From the NCBI GenBank assembly GCA_030584005.1, contig CP129486.1, positions 1 to 64,000 on the forward strand: a DNA stretch of 64,000 nt. Direction: 5' to 3'. Position 1 is the stretch's first letter; each line of letters begins with the position of its first letter. Under the pieces are notes generated by a model. The model did no database searches. It was not told the origin of the DNA and was given only the letters and a program-made list of their open reading frames with translations. The position numbers and the translations under genes are program-made. Positions 28,201 to 36,785 of the stretch are shown here, piece by piece. This stretch comes from Bdellovibrionota bacterium (lineage in GTDB: Bacteria; Bdellovibrionota_C; UBA2361; JAFLCA01).

Positions 28201-28349
28201 GGCCAGACTGGAGAAACATTGCCATGAAGTGTGGCGAGATGGAGTCCAATGCGCCCAAGCAGAACATAACCAAGCACCACCAGCACATAGGCCCAAAGTC
28301 CTGCCCGCCGCGGGGCCATAGGGGACAAGGGTGAGTCAGCGCTGGTCAT
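25200..28349 (-). CDS. Hybrid histidine kinase MASE1-CHASE-HisKA-HATPase-REC
   Basis: A 1049-residue membrane sensor kinase. Residues about 10-290 are an MASE1 domain with eight or so membrane helices; a CHASE-like extracytoplasmic domain follows (about 310-570, with [14 protein letters not shown] and [13 protein letters not shown] features), then a membrane helix, a HisKA domain with [20 protein letters not shown] (phosphoacceptor His), a HATPase domain ([32 protein letters not shown]), and a receiver domain ([13 protein letters not shown] with the phosphoacceptor Asp). It probably senses a small extracellular or membrane signal and passes phosphate to an unknown regulator. No response regulator is adjacent; the nearest in the window is at 55413. 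ATG 28349 is chosen as MASE1 begins soon after it. Confidence 0.88.
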   Translation of the reverse strand: MTSADSPLSPMAPRRAGLWAYVLVVLGYVLLGRIGLHLATLHGNVSPVWPASGWAIASVLFIGPRACWAVLLGAFLVNLGTAVSPLVALGIALGNCAEAAVGGWLFRTLSVRLSWLRDYREPSAILGSVAIASVASAANGALLIVLVEGLSPALGFSLFSTWWTGDFLGGISLLYLYVELLRSIPSAGVRLRSLILPILRNSLFVLCAAALCVPALYLQSYSALFLLFPVLLLVTHVSGALPGVICASLFSAICIWGTSQNMGPFTSGDLNEDLVQLQIFMAAMFITSMALNLFSRTCTLLYAGSVLCGGWLLSAWLLNSFEMESAKLRSVQFEAAVRQGEEALKERLNDYIDALRGGAALFAASEEVESHEWNVYVDALRAVERFRGISGLGAVFPVPNQEVAAFESRMQAALGGEFRVHSVPVELARTEPLDASAHPDRLIITYLWPKISNEAAIGLDVGSERRRRMAAEVAARTGMPALSAPITLVQDDQERVGFLLFVPVYSHHQHGSAKDAGRNRPIAWTYTPFVAQHFFETALRPISDKVMLTVFHKDDGQNDGLVYSSRLETGIPLVLERTSSIQLAGQQFHLQFQARPGAFLAHQVGFSWSAAATAILSLLLASLIMTLQTAERRTSDLVRERTLELETAKDIAEAASRTKAEFLANMSHEIRTPMNGILGMAQLALDTALEPEQRDYVQTIQRSAEDLLTVINDVLDFSKIEAGKLGMTIESFQVHTLIERILRLLGSRAPERGITLRSHVEPDVPKEVLSDETRLAQVLMNLLGNAIKFTGEGGTVSLEVSRKAGSGAVADEEQSNSLLLQFVVRDTGIGIDPAMRAQIFSPFVQADPSVTRRFGGTGLGLSISKKLVNLLGGEIWVESVPGQGSSFYFTVRAQALPVAETAAEAAPLVQPVTQSLKGVEIILAEDNVVNQKLTCKALEKRGCHVTVVSNGRELIDYLESHRAAPPDLILMDCQMPVMGGFEATARIRESVYPELKNLPIVAMTAHAMMGDRERCLDAGMNDYISKPLNVDELVAVLSRYLPPPVAQHL

Positions 28350-28638
28350 GGGTACTCGGGGCAGTAAACGGTCGTCGCTCGGGCGAATATACTCATAAGA
28401 TGGGATCGACCTTGTTTTGCCGACACTGTAGCATAAATCAAGCGCCGGCCCTGGGGTCAATAGCACGTTGTTTCACCGGCATGTCGGCCAAAGAGCTTAG
28501 GGGTAAAGCTTTGTTGGGGAGCGTGCCGACGGTACTTAGTGCAGGCATGTTGATTGTTTAGCTTCCCTTCACTACCCTGCATCGGAATATTTTTTTGCGT
28601 GTGCATCCCTAGGTGTGGCAGCTGTTCCTGGAACACAG

Positions 28639-29625
28639 ATGCGATCTCCGCCTCAGTCCATCTCTATCGTGATCCCATGCTTCAATGAAGAAGCAGTTAT
28701 CCCCATTTTGCATAGCCGGCTCAAAGAATCTCTTGAGGCGATCAGAATCCCCTTTGAGGTGATCCTCGTCGATGACGGAAGCCGTGACCACAGTTGGGAG
28801 ATGCTTGTCCAACTGCACTCTGAGGATCCGCGCTTCATCGCAATCAAATTGTCCCGAAACTTTGGCCATCAATTTGCCCTCACTTGCGGACTCGACCACT
28901 CTAGCGGAGAGGTCGTCGTAATCATGGATGCCGATCTGCAGGACCCGCCGGAGCTCATCGGCGACATGATTAAGAAATGGTCAGAGGGTTTTGACGTTGT
29001 GTATGGTCAACGCATTGAGCGGCAGGGAGAATCTTTGTCCAAGCGCCTGTTTGCCTTCTCTTTCTATCGTATATTCCAGCGGCTCACGGGGTTCGCCCTG
29101 CCGCGGGATACGGGGGATTTCCGCCTACTCGATAGGCGCGCGCTTGTGGCGCTCTTAGCTTTACGTGAACGCCACCGGTTCATCCGGGGCATGGTCTCTT
29201 GGATTGGCTTTCCGCAAACCGCGCTCCAGTACGCGCGGCCCCAGCGCGCTGCCGGGGTGACCAAATACCCCTTTCGTAAGTCGCTGAAGCTTGCAATCGA
29301 TGCTTTGGTTTCGTTTTCCTGGGCTCCGTTACGATTGGCCTCCCTGCTCGGAGTCGTCATCTCGGCATTCGCATTCGTCTACATCGTAGTCGTGGTGTTG
29401 TTGAAGATCATGGGGATTAACTTCCCTGGGTATACCTCTCTGATGGCATCGATCCTGCTGCTGGGCGGGGTGCAGCTGATCGTACTTGGCATCATCGGTG
29501 AGTACGTGGGCCGCATCTTCGAACAGGGTCAGAATCGTCCGCTCTACCTCGTGGACAGCATCGCAGGCACCCCTAGTTTCCAGGGTACCGATCGCTCGGC
29601 TCCGGGTGCTCGACAACCCAGCTGA
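28639..29625 (+). CDS. GT2 polyprenyl-phosphate glycosyltransferase (GtrB-like)
   Basis: A 328-residue GT2 enzyme of the GtrB/ArnC type. SIVIPCFNEEAVIPILHSRL, LVDDGSRDHSW and the metal motif DADLQDPPE form the catalytic core; FALPRDTGDFRLLDRRA and AGVTKYPFRKS are typical of bactoprenol glucosyltransferases. Two C-terminal membrane helices (about 235-257 and 268-292) anchor it, and IGEYVGRIFEQGQNRPLYLV ends the family pattern. It loads a sugar on undecaprenyl phosphate at the inner face of the membrane, for later periplasmic transfer. ATG 28639 has GGAA upstream; a GTG at 28615 would add eight residues. No flippase gene follows. Confidence 0.87.
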   Translation: MRSPPQSISIVIPCFNEEAVIPILHSRLKESLEAIRIPFEVILVDDGSRDHSWEMLVQLHSEDPRFIAIKLSRNFGHQFALTCGLDHSSGEVVVIMDADLQDPPELIGDMIKKWSEGFDVVYGQRIERQGESLSKRLFAFSFYRIFQRLTGFALPRDTGDFRLLDRRALVALLALRERHRFIRGMVSWIGFPQTALQYARPQRAAGVTKYPFRKSLKLAIDALVSFSWAPLRLASLLGVVISAFAFVYIVVVVLLKIMGINFPGYTSLMASILLLGGVQLIVLGIIGEYVGRIFEQGQNRPLYLVDSIAGTPSFQGTDRSAPGARQPS

Positions 29626-29840
29626 GGCACGCGAAGAGTTGATTGCCACATCTAACTTGTCCCAATTCGTACTGATTACGACTCCTCGCCGGTCGTCGGC
29701 CTTAGAAAAATTCGTAGAGCCTATCTTAACCAGAGGTTCTTACTGCCAAATTATCAAGGTTGCGCACTCAGGGGCCGACTCCTATCCCCTGGTAGTGTGC
29801 TGCCGACTCTTGTGCGGTAGAGGTGCCTGTAACAAACATC

Positions 29841-32837
29841 ATGCGTAACCAACTACGTTTCTCACTGCTCCTTTGGGTACTGACCGCAATAGGTCTCGGA
29901 TTCCCTGTGATGGCAGGGGCCGATCTGTCCATCACACAGCCAGCCTCGGGGGCTGTGATGGGACATTGCCATGACTATTTCCGATACGAGTGGGGCTCGC
30001 CCCTCAATATGAATGGCCCTAGCTCGGGAGCCCTCAACGACATCCCTCAAACCCACCAGCTCGGTGTGAGCGGTTACTCGTACTCCGGCGGAATAATGAG
30101 CATGACAACGACCACCGGTGCGGGGATTGTGACGCTCCTTTCCTATACTCCGGTCGATCCGATCCATGGCAATAAGGGCGCAATTCCCATCGGCAGCAGG
30201 TACGGCGAAGCGAAGCCCATTAACACATCCAAGTACCGGTACTTCAATGTGCGCATGTATTCTCCACAGGCGGCGGAGGCGCAGATTATGTGGAGAGAGA
30301 GCGTCACACGTTGGGCAATTACGACCTTTCATGTGTCAGCCGGCTGGAAGACATACACAATCGACCTCGCCAGCGCCCCTGTGGTCTCAAGCAGCGGTGC
30401 CAATATCGGGTGGACTCAGGACCACTGGGAAGGGCTCGAATTTTATCCGGTCAACATAGCCGGCCTGACGGTGCAGATCGATTGGATTCAACTGCTCTCG
30501 GACGATGACTGCGGCACCTTCAACGCCACCTTTACATCAACCTCAGGGGATGACCGCATCACCATGATTCTGGACACCGATACAAATCCTGCCAATGGTT
30601 ATTCCGACAAGCAGACGGTGCAGCGCGTGGGCAGTGGCGGAAGTGTGGCCTTCGATTCTCACGACTTGATGCCAGGAACCTACCGTGTGTACGGCATGCA
30701 GAATAACGATTGGGCCACGATGACTCACCTGAATCCTTGGGATTTCTCTGACTCCGATGAGATCACAAGCACGCTCATCGATATCAGCGGCACCACTATT
30801 AGTGGAGGACTCTTAAGCGGGACCGTGAGCGGGGTACATCCCCAGTTCAACCTCAACCTGCGCAATGCAACGATCGACGCGTCGGTATTTCGCTACCTCT
30901 CCATACGGGCTAACTATTCGGGGGCGGGTATCGGAGAGGTATTCTTCTATACTCCTGCCAGCGGTTCAACTCCCGTGGGTTCCGAACAGTTTACCTTCGT
31001 TTCTGGTTGGAACAATTACACGATTGACCTTGGTGGTGTGGCGGGCTGGGCCGGCCAGATCTCTCGTCTTCGTATCTCACCTATCGCCTATGGCGGAGTG
31101 GGTACGAGCTTCCAGTATGATTTCGTGGCTCTGAGAACTTCCGGCTATGTAGCCACACTCCCCGCACCTGCTTATGTACAGGCCCCTTCGACATTAGAGG
31201 TCAACAACTTGCTCTGGGCATTCAAACAGCCCGACCATCGAGGTGGGCGGGAGTTCTCGCAGCATGTGGTTGCCAACACCTGGAACATGAATGAAATAGA
31301 CGACATCCGGGTCGTCACCCATGTGGCCTCGGCCGAGATCTTGCCGCACAACCAGCTCATAGACCCAGCAGGGGTGGCTCATACGGGGGATTTCTTTCGT
31401 GCCTATACTATCACTGGCAACGGCGATCCCCAGTATCCGGTGCTGTACTTCGACACGGAGCGCTGCATCGACACAACGCGCTATGTGAATATGTGCTTTC
31501 GTGGGTGGAATACCACCGAATCGAATGGGTTCAACAGCGTTGCTCGATTCATCTGGCACAACGCCCTGGCCGATCGGCTCACCTATTTCGATGGTGATGA
31601 TATCATAATGAATCGCAGCAATGCGGAATATTGCCTCGATCTGCGCAACATTCGGCACACCGAAACCGAACCGCCGCAGCCCGGAGGGAGTCCCAATCAG
31701 TGGACCGCGATTTCGCAGAACGGTTCATGCGCTGACTTCGTGCGTGTAGATATGAGCGAGTCGACAGAGGCGGGCCACTACTCCGTGCTGGATTACATGC
31801 ATATCCGCACTGACCATGAAGCTAATAGCGCGTTTGCTATTGTAGTTGACGCACCGCTGAACCGCGCCGTGTCGCTCTTCTATAATTCCAATGCATCGAC
31901 CAGTGGAGGCACACCAATTGGTACTTTGCCGGTCGATCGCAATACCAATGTGTTTCTGTGGGACACCTCTGCGCTGCCGGATGGCAGCTACTACATATAT
32001 GGCAGCATGAGTCGAGCCGGCAACGACTTGCGCTATCTGGCCGGTGGACGGGTGGTGGTTAATCATTCCCTGGCCGATGATGCCGTCGCGCCTATTCTCA
32101 ACTGCGATCGACCGAGCGAGTCGCAGCTCTTCGACACGGAGTTGGAGCTGGCCGGTTATGTGCTCGATGACGTGCGATTGGCAACTGTTGAGCTGTTCAT
32201 CGACGGCGATTACGTGAAGACCGTTACCCCCTCTCTCTTTAGCATCGCGGCACGAGATCTGTATCCTCATTATGCGGAGGCCAATCGTCCAGGCTTTCAT
32301 GAAGTGATTGATATACGGGGGCTTGGTCTGGGAGCGCACACGGTTCGTCTTGTCGCCATGGACACCGCCGGTAATGTCTCCAGTTGCGAGCGGACGATCA
32401 CAAAGAGCACTGGCGCCACCTACACCCCGATCAGTTATCCCGCTCCGGATGCCTCCCCGATCTCCTATCCCTTGGACGGTCTGCCTGTGCCGGAGATAAA
32501 TGTACGCATCCAGCAGAAGGTGAATCTGGCCTTTACCCTCAAGGATGTAGGAGTGTGCGGTTCGGCGCGGGTCGTTGGCGCAACCAAGTTGGATTTTTCG
32601 GATGCCGTGACGCTGCTCGATATCGCGCCGTCTGCCATGGATGTGACGGCCACTGCCCGTAAGCTTCCGGGACCCGCCTATGGCGTCAAAGGCACCATGC
32701 GCTTTAGGCTCTACTGCGACGACGAGGATCGGGGCTTTAAGCCCATTAATATCCGCAAGCTCAAGGGCCCAAAGAAATCTAAGTCGGCGGCTGCCCTGTT
32801 AAAGGCTGTCGGCAAGAAGATTCGACTTGATCCGTAA
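29841..32837 (+). CDS. Large exported beta-sandwich protein
   Basis: About 998 residues with a signal peptide (MRNQLRFSLLLWVLTAIGLG, cleavage near VMAGA). At least three similar beta-sandwich modules can be seen; each holds a Tyr-Arg-Tyr strand near the start and a GWxxYTIDL strand: KYRYFNVRMYS with GWKTYTIDLASAP (about 130), FRYLSIRANYS with GWNNYTIDLGGVA (about 350), and TRYVNMCFRGW (about 540). Such folds are common in carbohydrate-binding modules. An Ig-like domain (LELAGYVLDDVRLATVELFI) is near 770, and the last 35 residues are very basic. No catalytic domain is evident. It probably binds extracellular glycans. A GTG at 29823 would add six residues. Confidence 0.72.
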   Translation: MRNQLRFSLLLWVLTAIGLGFPVMAGADLSITQPASGAVMGHCHDYFRYEWGSPLNMNGPSSGALNDIPQTHQLGVSGYSYSGGIMSMTTTTGAGIVTLLSYTPVDPIHGNKGAIPIGSRYGEAKPINTSKYRYFNVRMYSPQAAEAQIMWRESVTRWAITTFHVSAGWKTYTIDLASAPVVSSSGANIGWTQDHWEGLEFYPVNIAGLTVQIDWIQLLSDDDCGTFNATFTSTSGDDRITMILDTDTNPANGYSDKQTVQRVGSGGSVAFDSHDLMPGTYRVYGMQNNDWATMTHLNPWDFSDSDEITSTLIDISGTTISGGLLSGTVSGVHPQFNLNLRNATIDASVFRYLSIRANYSGAGIGEVFFYTPASGSTPVGSEQFTFVSGWNNYTIDLGGVAGWAGQISRLRISPIAYGGVGTSFQYDFVALRTSGYVATLPAPAYVQAPSTLEVNNLLWAFKQPDHRGGREFSQHVVANTWNMNEIDDIRVVTHVASAEILPHNQLIDPAGVAHTGDFFRAYTITGNGDPQYPVLYFDTERCIDTTRYVNMCFRGWNTTESNGFNSVARFIWHNALADRLTYFDGDDIIMNRSNAEYCLDLRNIRHTETEPPQPGGSPNQWTAISQNGSCADFVRVDMSESTEAGHYSVLDYMHIRTDHEANSAFAIVVDAPLNRAVSLFYNSNASTSGGTPIGTLPVDRNTNVFLWDTSALPDGSYYIYGSMSRAGNDLRYLAGGRVVVNHSLADDAVAPILNCDRPSESQLFDTELELAGYVLDDVRLATVELFIDGDYVKTVTPSLFSIAARDLYPHYAEANRPGFHEVIDIRGLGLGAHTVRLVAMDTAGNVSSCERTITKSTGATYTPISYPAPDASPISYPLDGLPVPEINVRIQQKVNLAFTLKDVGVCGSARVVGATKLDFSDAVTLLDIAPSAMDVTATARKLPGPAYGVKGTMRFRLYCDDEDRGFKPINIRKLKGPKKSKSAAALLKAVGKKIRLDP

Positions 32838-32881
32838 AGATCTCTGTTGCTGGGCCCTGCTCTCTCACGCCGCAAGCGATC

Positions 32882-33267
32882 AAGGGAGAGTAGAGTTGTA
32901 AGCGGGATTCTGTAAGGAGCTTCCTCCCCCACGATCATTCATCTGGGATGTGGATTGCTCCACACCTCGAGCGACCTTACCCGAGGGCCGGCACGGGCAG
33001 CGCCGTGAATCTTGCGATTCCAGCCCCTCTATTTGGTCTTGCTTCAACTGGGGTTTACCAAGCCGACGAGTCACCTCGTCGCTGGTGGGCTCTTACCCCA
33101 CCGTTGCATTTTCGCCACCCCGAGGGTCTCCCGGAGTTCGGCACCTTCTTTTCTGTGGCACTTTCCCTCAGTCGCCTGAGGCCGTCGTTAACGGCCAATT
33201 TGCCCTATGAAGTCCCGACTTTCCTCTCGCCGTTTCCGGCAAGCGATCGGGCGCTCTACTCTCCCTT
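32882..33267 (-). ncRNA. rnpB: RNase P RNA, type A
   Basis: The minus strand carries the conserved elements of bacterial RNase P RNA in order: GAGGAAAGTCGGGACT (P4 and CR-I region), AAAGTGCCACAGAAAAGAAG, GGTAAGAGCCCACCAG, GGTAAACCCC, GCAAGACCAAATAGAGG and CCCAGATGAATGATC. The ends are set by helix P1: AAGGGAGAGTAGAG at the 5' end is the exact complement of CTCTACTCTCCCTT at the 3' end (14 bp). Length is about 386 bases, normal for type A. The RNA is the catalytic part of the ribozyme that trims tRNA 5' ends. It lies downstream of the zinc-ribbon gene, a frequent neighbour. Confidence 0.95.
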
Positions 33268-33284
33268 GGTAGCTCAGAGTGGTC

Positions 33285-33290
33285 ACTATA
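33285..33290 (-). promoter_or_regulatory. Candidate -10 element of rnpB
   Basis: On the minus strand the sequence reads TGCTATAGT, an extended -10 box, about 18 bases before the P1 helix. No good -35 box is seen. The site lies between the end of the zinc-ribbon gene and rnpB. Confidence 0.4.
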
Positions 33291-33322
33291 GCACGAATCA
33301 ATATAAAATGCGTGGGGTCTGC

Positions 33323-34051
33323 TTATGCGGGATCCTCAACCTTCATAAACAGTATGCGGCCGCATCCTGGGCATCGCGCAATGGCCTCTCCCTTCAGAAT
33401 CTGCACGACCGTCTGGGAGCCGACCTGAACGAAACAACCGCTGCAGCTTCCCTGCTTCACCTCGACTACGGCATCCGAAGGGTACCTTGATTTGATTCGA
33501 TTATAGAGGGAGAGCTGGGTTTTCTCTATCTGAGAGGCTAGGCCTTCCCTTTCACCGCGATGCCTGAGCAGCTTTTCTTCCAGCGCCGCGATTGACTCGG
33601 CGCTTTCCCTTTGGAACTTTGTCAGCTCGTCGCGGGCTGCCGAAAGTTGGGCGGTCGCTGCTTCAAAGCTGCTTTGAATTTTTTCGAGTTCCTCAATCTG
33701 TTTGAGCAAGGTGTCTTCGCGCGCGTGCAGCTGTTTTGCGTTGTGCTCAATTTCCCGTTCACCCGCCTGCTGCAACTTGTAATTGTTCAGGGTAGCCAGA
33801 GCTTTTCGTCGTGCGACCAATTTATCCTGCTCTTCCTTGATTGATGACTCCTCCCGTCTGGTTTTGAGTTTGCGCTCCTCAATCGCCTTACTGCGCTGGG
33901 CCAGCTCGGTCTCCTGTTGCTTGACGGTGGCGGACTTGCGCTCTGACTCGGACTGCAGCTTTTTTTGCTCCGCGAGGGCCAGAGCTATAGAGGAGTCAAG
34001 TTTGGAGAGGGTGATAAGTTTATCGAGCAGGGAGCTTTGTGGTGCGGTCAT
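33323..34051 (-). CDS. C4 zinc-ribbon coiled-coil protein (CdsZ/DUF164-like)
   Basis: A 242-residue cytoplasmic protein. Residues about 15-175 form a long coiled-coil hairpin, rich in Glu, Lys and Gln (for example EERKLKTRREESSIKEEQDK). A C-terminal zinc ribbon follows, with two Cys pairs in GSCSGCFVQVG and ARCPGCGRILF. This is the COG1579/DUF164 family, of which CdsZ in Chlamydia is a member linked to type III secretion. In many bacteria outside Chlamydia the gene sits next to rnpB, as here, and a role in RNA biology has been suggested by that position. The family call is firm; the function is not. Confidence 0.88.
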   Translation of the reverse strand: MTAPQSSLLDKLITLSKLDSSIALALAEQKKLQSESERKSATVKQQETELAQRSKAIEERKLKTRREESSIKEEQDKLVARRKALATLNNYKLQQAGEREIEHNAKQLHAREDTLLKQIEELEKIQSSFEAATAQLSAARDELTKFQRESAESIAALEEKLLRHRGEREGLASQIEKTQLSLYNRIKSRYPSDAVVEVKQGSCSGCFVQVGSQTVVQILKGEAIARCPGCGRILFMKVEDPA

Positions 34052-34159
34052 GATTCAGCATCTTAGGTGGCATGGATGGAGAATACAATCACAGGCTACT
34101 GGGGGTGGATATCCCGGCCTCATCTTGCTACATTATCGCCCCGTTACAGTTACCCATAA

Positions 34160-34233
34160 GGCCCTATAGCTCAGTTGGTTAGAGCAGCCGGCTCATAACC
34201 GGTAGGTCGCAGGTTCAAGTCCTGCTGGGGCCA
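34160..34233 (+). tRNA. tRNA with CAU anticodon (Ile2 or elongator Met)
   Basis: A complete cloverleaf: acceptor GGCCCTA/TGGGGCC with discriminator A, D-arm GCTC..GAGC, anticodon stem CCGGC..(loop CTCATAA), T-arm GCAGG-TTCAAGT-CCTGC. The CAU anticodon is used by elongator and initiator Met tRNAs and by Ile2 (modified by TilS). The A/T closing pair and GGCCC start favour Ile2 over initiator, but I cannot separate Ile2 from elongator Met with certainty. CCA is not encoded (the next bases are TAG). The 3' end leads directly into a tandem repeat array built from this tRNA. Confidence 0.92.
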
Positions 34234-34496
34234 TAGATTTGAACGTAGTGAAAAGCTAGGGCACCGGCAGGACTTGAACGAAACAATACAGCCAAGTCCT
34301 TCGCTTGCGTAGCAAGCGAGCCTGCTGGGGCCATAGATTTGAACGTAGTGAAAAGCTAGGGCACCGGCAGGACTTGAACGAGACAATACAGCCAAGTCCT
34401 TCGCTTGCGTAGCAAGCGAGCCTGCTGGGGCCATAGATTTGAACGTAGTGAAAAGCCTGCCGAGTTCGTGGAGGAACTCGAACCCATGGCAGGAAA
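34221..34496 (+). repeat. tRNA-CAU-linked tandem repeat, 100-bp units
   Basis: Units start at 34221, 34321 and 34421 with an exact 100-base period; the first starts inside the T-arm of the tRNA. Units one and two differ at one base (GAACGAAACA against GAACGAGACA); the third is replaced after base 35 by a nested hairpin (CCTGCC/GGCAGG around GAGTTC/GAACTC). Each unit has the tRNA 3' end (CCTGCTGGGGCCA), then CCGGCAGGACTTGAAC, the reverse complement of the T-arm, and an 8-bp perfect hairpin TCGCTTGC-GTA-GCAAGCGA (34301-34319 in unit one) that splits the sequence AAGTCC from the next CCTGC. See the matching array at tRNA-Lys. Confidence 0.9.
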
Positions 34497-34654
34497 AAGT
34501 GTGAGGAATTGTTGGCGAATTTTGGCCCGCCGTCGCCTGCAGTATTGGTATGATGTACATACGCTGCGCGGTGGCAGAGGCGGCCAAGAATGAGCCAAGA
34601 ATTTCGAGCGCTTTTTCCGAAATTGTTGACTGGTATATTTAATTTTGAGCTCCC

Positions 34655-34791
34655 GGCACCGGCAGGACTTGAACGAAACAATACAGCCAAGTCCTTCGCT
34701 TGCGTAGCAAGCGAGCCTGCTGGGGCCATAGATTTGAACGTAGTGAAAAGCCTGCCGAGTTCGTGGAGGAACTCGAACCCATGGCAGGAAA
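34655..34791 (+). repeat. Detached copy of the tRNA-CAU repeat
   Basis: A 136-base block at 34656-34791 repeats 34361-34496: antisense T-arm, the GCTTGC hairpin, the tRNA 3' end copy (from 34716) and the nested CCTGCC/GGCAGG hairpin. It is separated from the main array by about 160 bases of unrelated sequence. Confidence 0.88.
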
Positions 34792-34865
34792 GATTGCTGA
34801 ATGGACTATGTAGCTTCCAGGTCACGGTCCCAGATGAGGCGGCGAACCATTCGGATTGGAACCGC

Positions 34866-35513
34866 ATGAGCGCCGGCTACGAACCGCTCGCCCTCCCCTC
34901 CCCTTTCCCTCCTGATGTGGTGTGGATTGGCGAGAGGTATGCCCCTGTACTCCCGGCCCATCAACGCGAGAGGGAGCAAGAACGGGCCAATCGTCTGATC
35001 GCATTGGCGCTCGAAACGCTTGGCGTTCGCAGCGCTGGTCCGCTTCCTCACGCCGAGAGCGGGGCTCGTTCATGGCCTGAGGGGGTGGTGGGGAGTGTAA
35101 GTCACACCCATACTGCCGTAGTGGTAGCGGCCGGCCCAAGTGCGCACTATCGAACGATCGGGATTGACATTGAGCGGGTTGACCGCGAGCTGCACCCACG
35201 CATTGAGGAAAGGATCTGCCGACCGGAGGAGCGACAAGCTCTAACGGTATTGAGCCATCCTGAGGAGCGGCGGCTGCGATTGCTGCTCACGTTCTGCTGC
35301 AAGGAGACACTCTTTAAGGCGCTCTCCCCGCTCGTGCGGCGCTATTTTGGTTACCAAGATGCACGGCTTGAATTCGAGGATGATGGGAAGGTACGAGCGG
35401 GCCTCGTGACTGATACCCTTGCTCCCTTCAAGGCGGGGAGCACCTTCCCTATCAGCACACATATCCACGGGGAATATATTTACTCCGGCCTGGCGCTACC
35501 GGCGCTGCAATAG
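34866..35513 (+). CDS. 4'-phosphopantetheinyl transferase (EntD-like)
   Basis: A 215-residue Sfp/EntD-superfamily enzyme that transfers the phosphopantetheine arm of coenzyme A to a Ser of carrier proteins. The motifs are in the usual order: WPEGVVGSVSHTHTAVVVA (P2), TIGIDIERVDRE with the metal-binding Asp and Glu, and LLTFCCKETLFKAL (P3, with the KE pair). Length fits the EntD group. The reading frame is open upstream through the tRNA-linked repeats to 34590, but these residues come from the repeats and have no family sequence. ATG 34866 has GGAA just upstream. No polyketide or peptide synthetase gene is in the window. Confidence 0.87.
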   Translation: MSAGYEPLALPSPFPPDVVWIGERYAPVLPAHQREREQERANRLIALALETLGVRSAGPLPHAESGARSWPEGVVGSVSHTHTAVVVAAGPSAHYRTIGIDIERVDRELHPRIEERICRPEERQALTVLSHPEERRLRLLLTFCCKETLFKALSPLVRRYFGYQDARLEFEDDGKVRAGLVTDTLAPFKAGSTFPISTHIHGEYIYSGLALPALQ

Positions 35514-35622
35514 CCCCACATGATTTGGGGGCGCGGATATGATAGGGTGCGCACTCTTGAGACTTTGGATCTGATGCGCTGCACGGCGCCGTTCGCACTG
35601 CAGCTTTCTGGATGATCGATGT

Positions 35623-36735
35623 ATGGGTTTTACTTGTGGAATAATCGGGCTTCCGAACGTCGGCAAGTCCACTATCTTCAATGCGCTTACCTCGGCCAAG
35701 GCGGCAGCGGCCAACTTTCCATTCTGCACCATCGAGCCGAATACGGGCGCTGTTCCGGTACCGGATGAGCGGCTCGAAGTGCTGGCTAAACTCTGTGCAT
35801 CGGAAAAGATCGTGCCCACGCAGGTCGAGTTTGTGGACATTGCCGGCCTGATACGGGGAGCCTCCAAGGGCGAAGGTTTGGGGAACCAGTTCTTAGGTCA
35901 TATTCGAGGGGTGGATGCGATAGCGCATGTGGTGCGCTGCTTCGAGGATCAGAATGTCATTCACGTCGAAGGCGCCGTCGATCCGGTGCGAGATATAGAA
36001 ACAATCGAGACCGAGCTCTTGCTTTCCGACCTTGACACGGTGCAGAAGCAGTTCCAGAAGCTCGAAAAGCTCTCTAAGACTGGGGACAAGGATGCGCGGG
36101 CCAAGCTGGATGCCTTCATGGCGCTCGAAAAGCACCTCTCCGCAGGCAAGCCCGCCCGTAGTTTTCAGGTGGGCGGAGAAGAGGACGCCAGTGCGGAGTT
36201 TCGTGCCACCCTGCTTACAGGCAAGCCGGTCGTATTCGTGGCCAATGTGGCGGAGGGTGACGCAGCGCATGCGCCGAATGCCCGCGGGCAGCATTTGGTC
36301 GACAAGGTCTATGCCTATGCGCAATCGCATGGTGCTGAGGTAGTTGTAATTTCCGGGCAGGTGGAATCGGAGATTGCAGAGCTGCCCAAGGCTGACCGCA
36401 AGGCGTATCTAGACTCTCTCGGCCTCACCAGTTCCGGACTCGATCGTTTGGCGCTGGCTGGCTATCGGTTACTGAACCTGATCACCTTTTTCACTGCCGG
36501 ACCGAAGGAGGCGCATGCGTGGACCGCTCCCAAGGGCACCTTGGCACCGCAGTGTGCGGGGAAGATCCATTCAGATTTCGAGCGCGGATTCATACGAGCA
36601 GAGGTGATTAGTTATGAGGATTACGTTGCCACCGGCAGTGAAGCGGCCGCTCGCGAGGCTGGCAAGCTGCGTATCGAAGGGAAGGAGTACGTAATGCGAG
36701 ACGGCGACGTGGTGCACTTCCGATTCAACGTGTAG
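35623..36735 (+). CDS. ychF: Redox-regulated ATPase/GTPase YchF (OLA1 family)
   Basis: A 370-residue P-loop protein (family norm about 363). G1 is IIGLPNVGKSTIFNALT, G2 region NFPFCTIEPNTGAV, G3 VDIAGLIRGASKGEGLGNQF. The family has NxxE in place of NKxD, which here is seen as VANVAEGD. A coiled coil follows (residues 130-175), and the C-terminal TGS domain ends in KEYVMRDGDVVHFRFNV, the exact family ending. It binds ribosomes and takes part in stress responses. A small hairpin (GCCCCA/TGGGGGC) lies upstream, after the phosphopantetheinyl transferase stop. Confidence 0.97.
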   Translation: MGFTCGIIGLPNVGKSTIFNALTSAKAAAANFPFCTIEPNTGAVPVPDERLEVLAKLCASEKIVPTQVEFVDIAGLIRGASKGEGLGNQFLGHIRGVDAIAHVVRCFEDQNVIHVEGAVDPVRDIETIETELLLSDLDTVQKQFQKLEKLSKTGDKDARAKLDAFMALEKHLSAGKPARSFQVGGEEDASAEFRATLLTGKPVVFVANVAEGDAAHAPNARGQHLVDKVYAYAQSHGAEVVVISGQVESEIAELPKADRKAYLDSLGLTSSGLDRLALAGYRLLNLITFFTAGPKEAHAWTAPKGTLAPQCAGKIHSDFERGFIRAEVISYEDYVATGSEAAAREAGKLRIEGKEYVMRDGDVVHFRFNV

Positions 36736-36785
36736 CGCCCCCATACAGAAGGAACTATCGACGGGCCGCCGCAGCAGTAGTGGGG

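Noticed and set aside
34221..34491. Integrase attachment sites with a mobile element
   Set aside because: Repeated tRNA 3' ends are typical of att sites, but no integrase gene or cargo lies between copies in the window, so an element cannot be called. The idea is kept only as a possible mechanism for the arrays.
34590..34865. N-terminal extension of the phosphopantetheinyl transferase
   Set aside because: The extra residues are coded by the tRNA-linked repeat and have no match to the family; ATG 34866 has its own ribosome site.
34171..34867. Minus-strand ORFs with repeated peptides such as QQDLNLRPTGYEPAALTN
   Set aside because: They read antisense to the tRNA and its repeats. Such ORFs are a known source of false proteins; the repetition comes from the DNA repeat.
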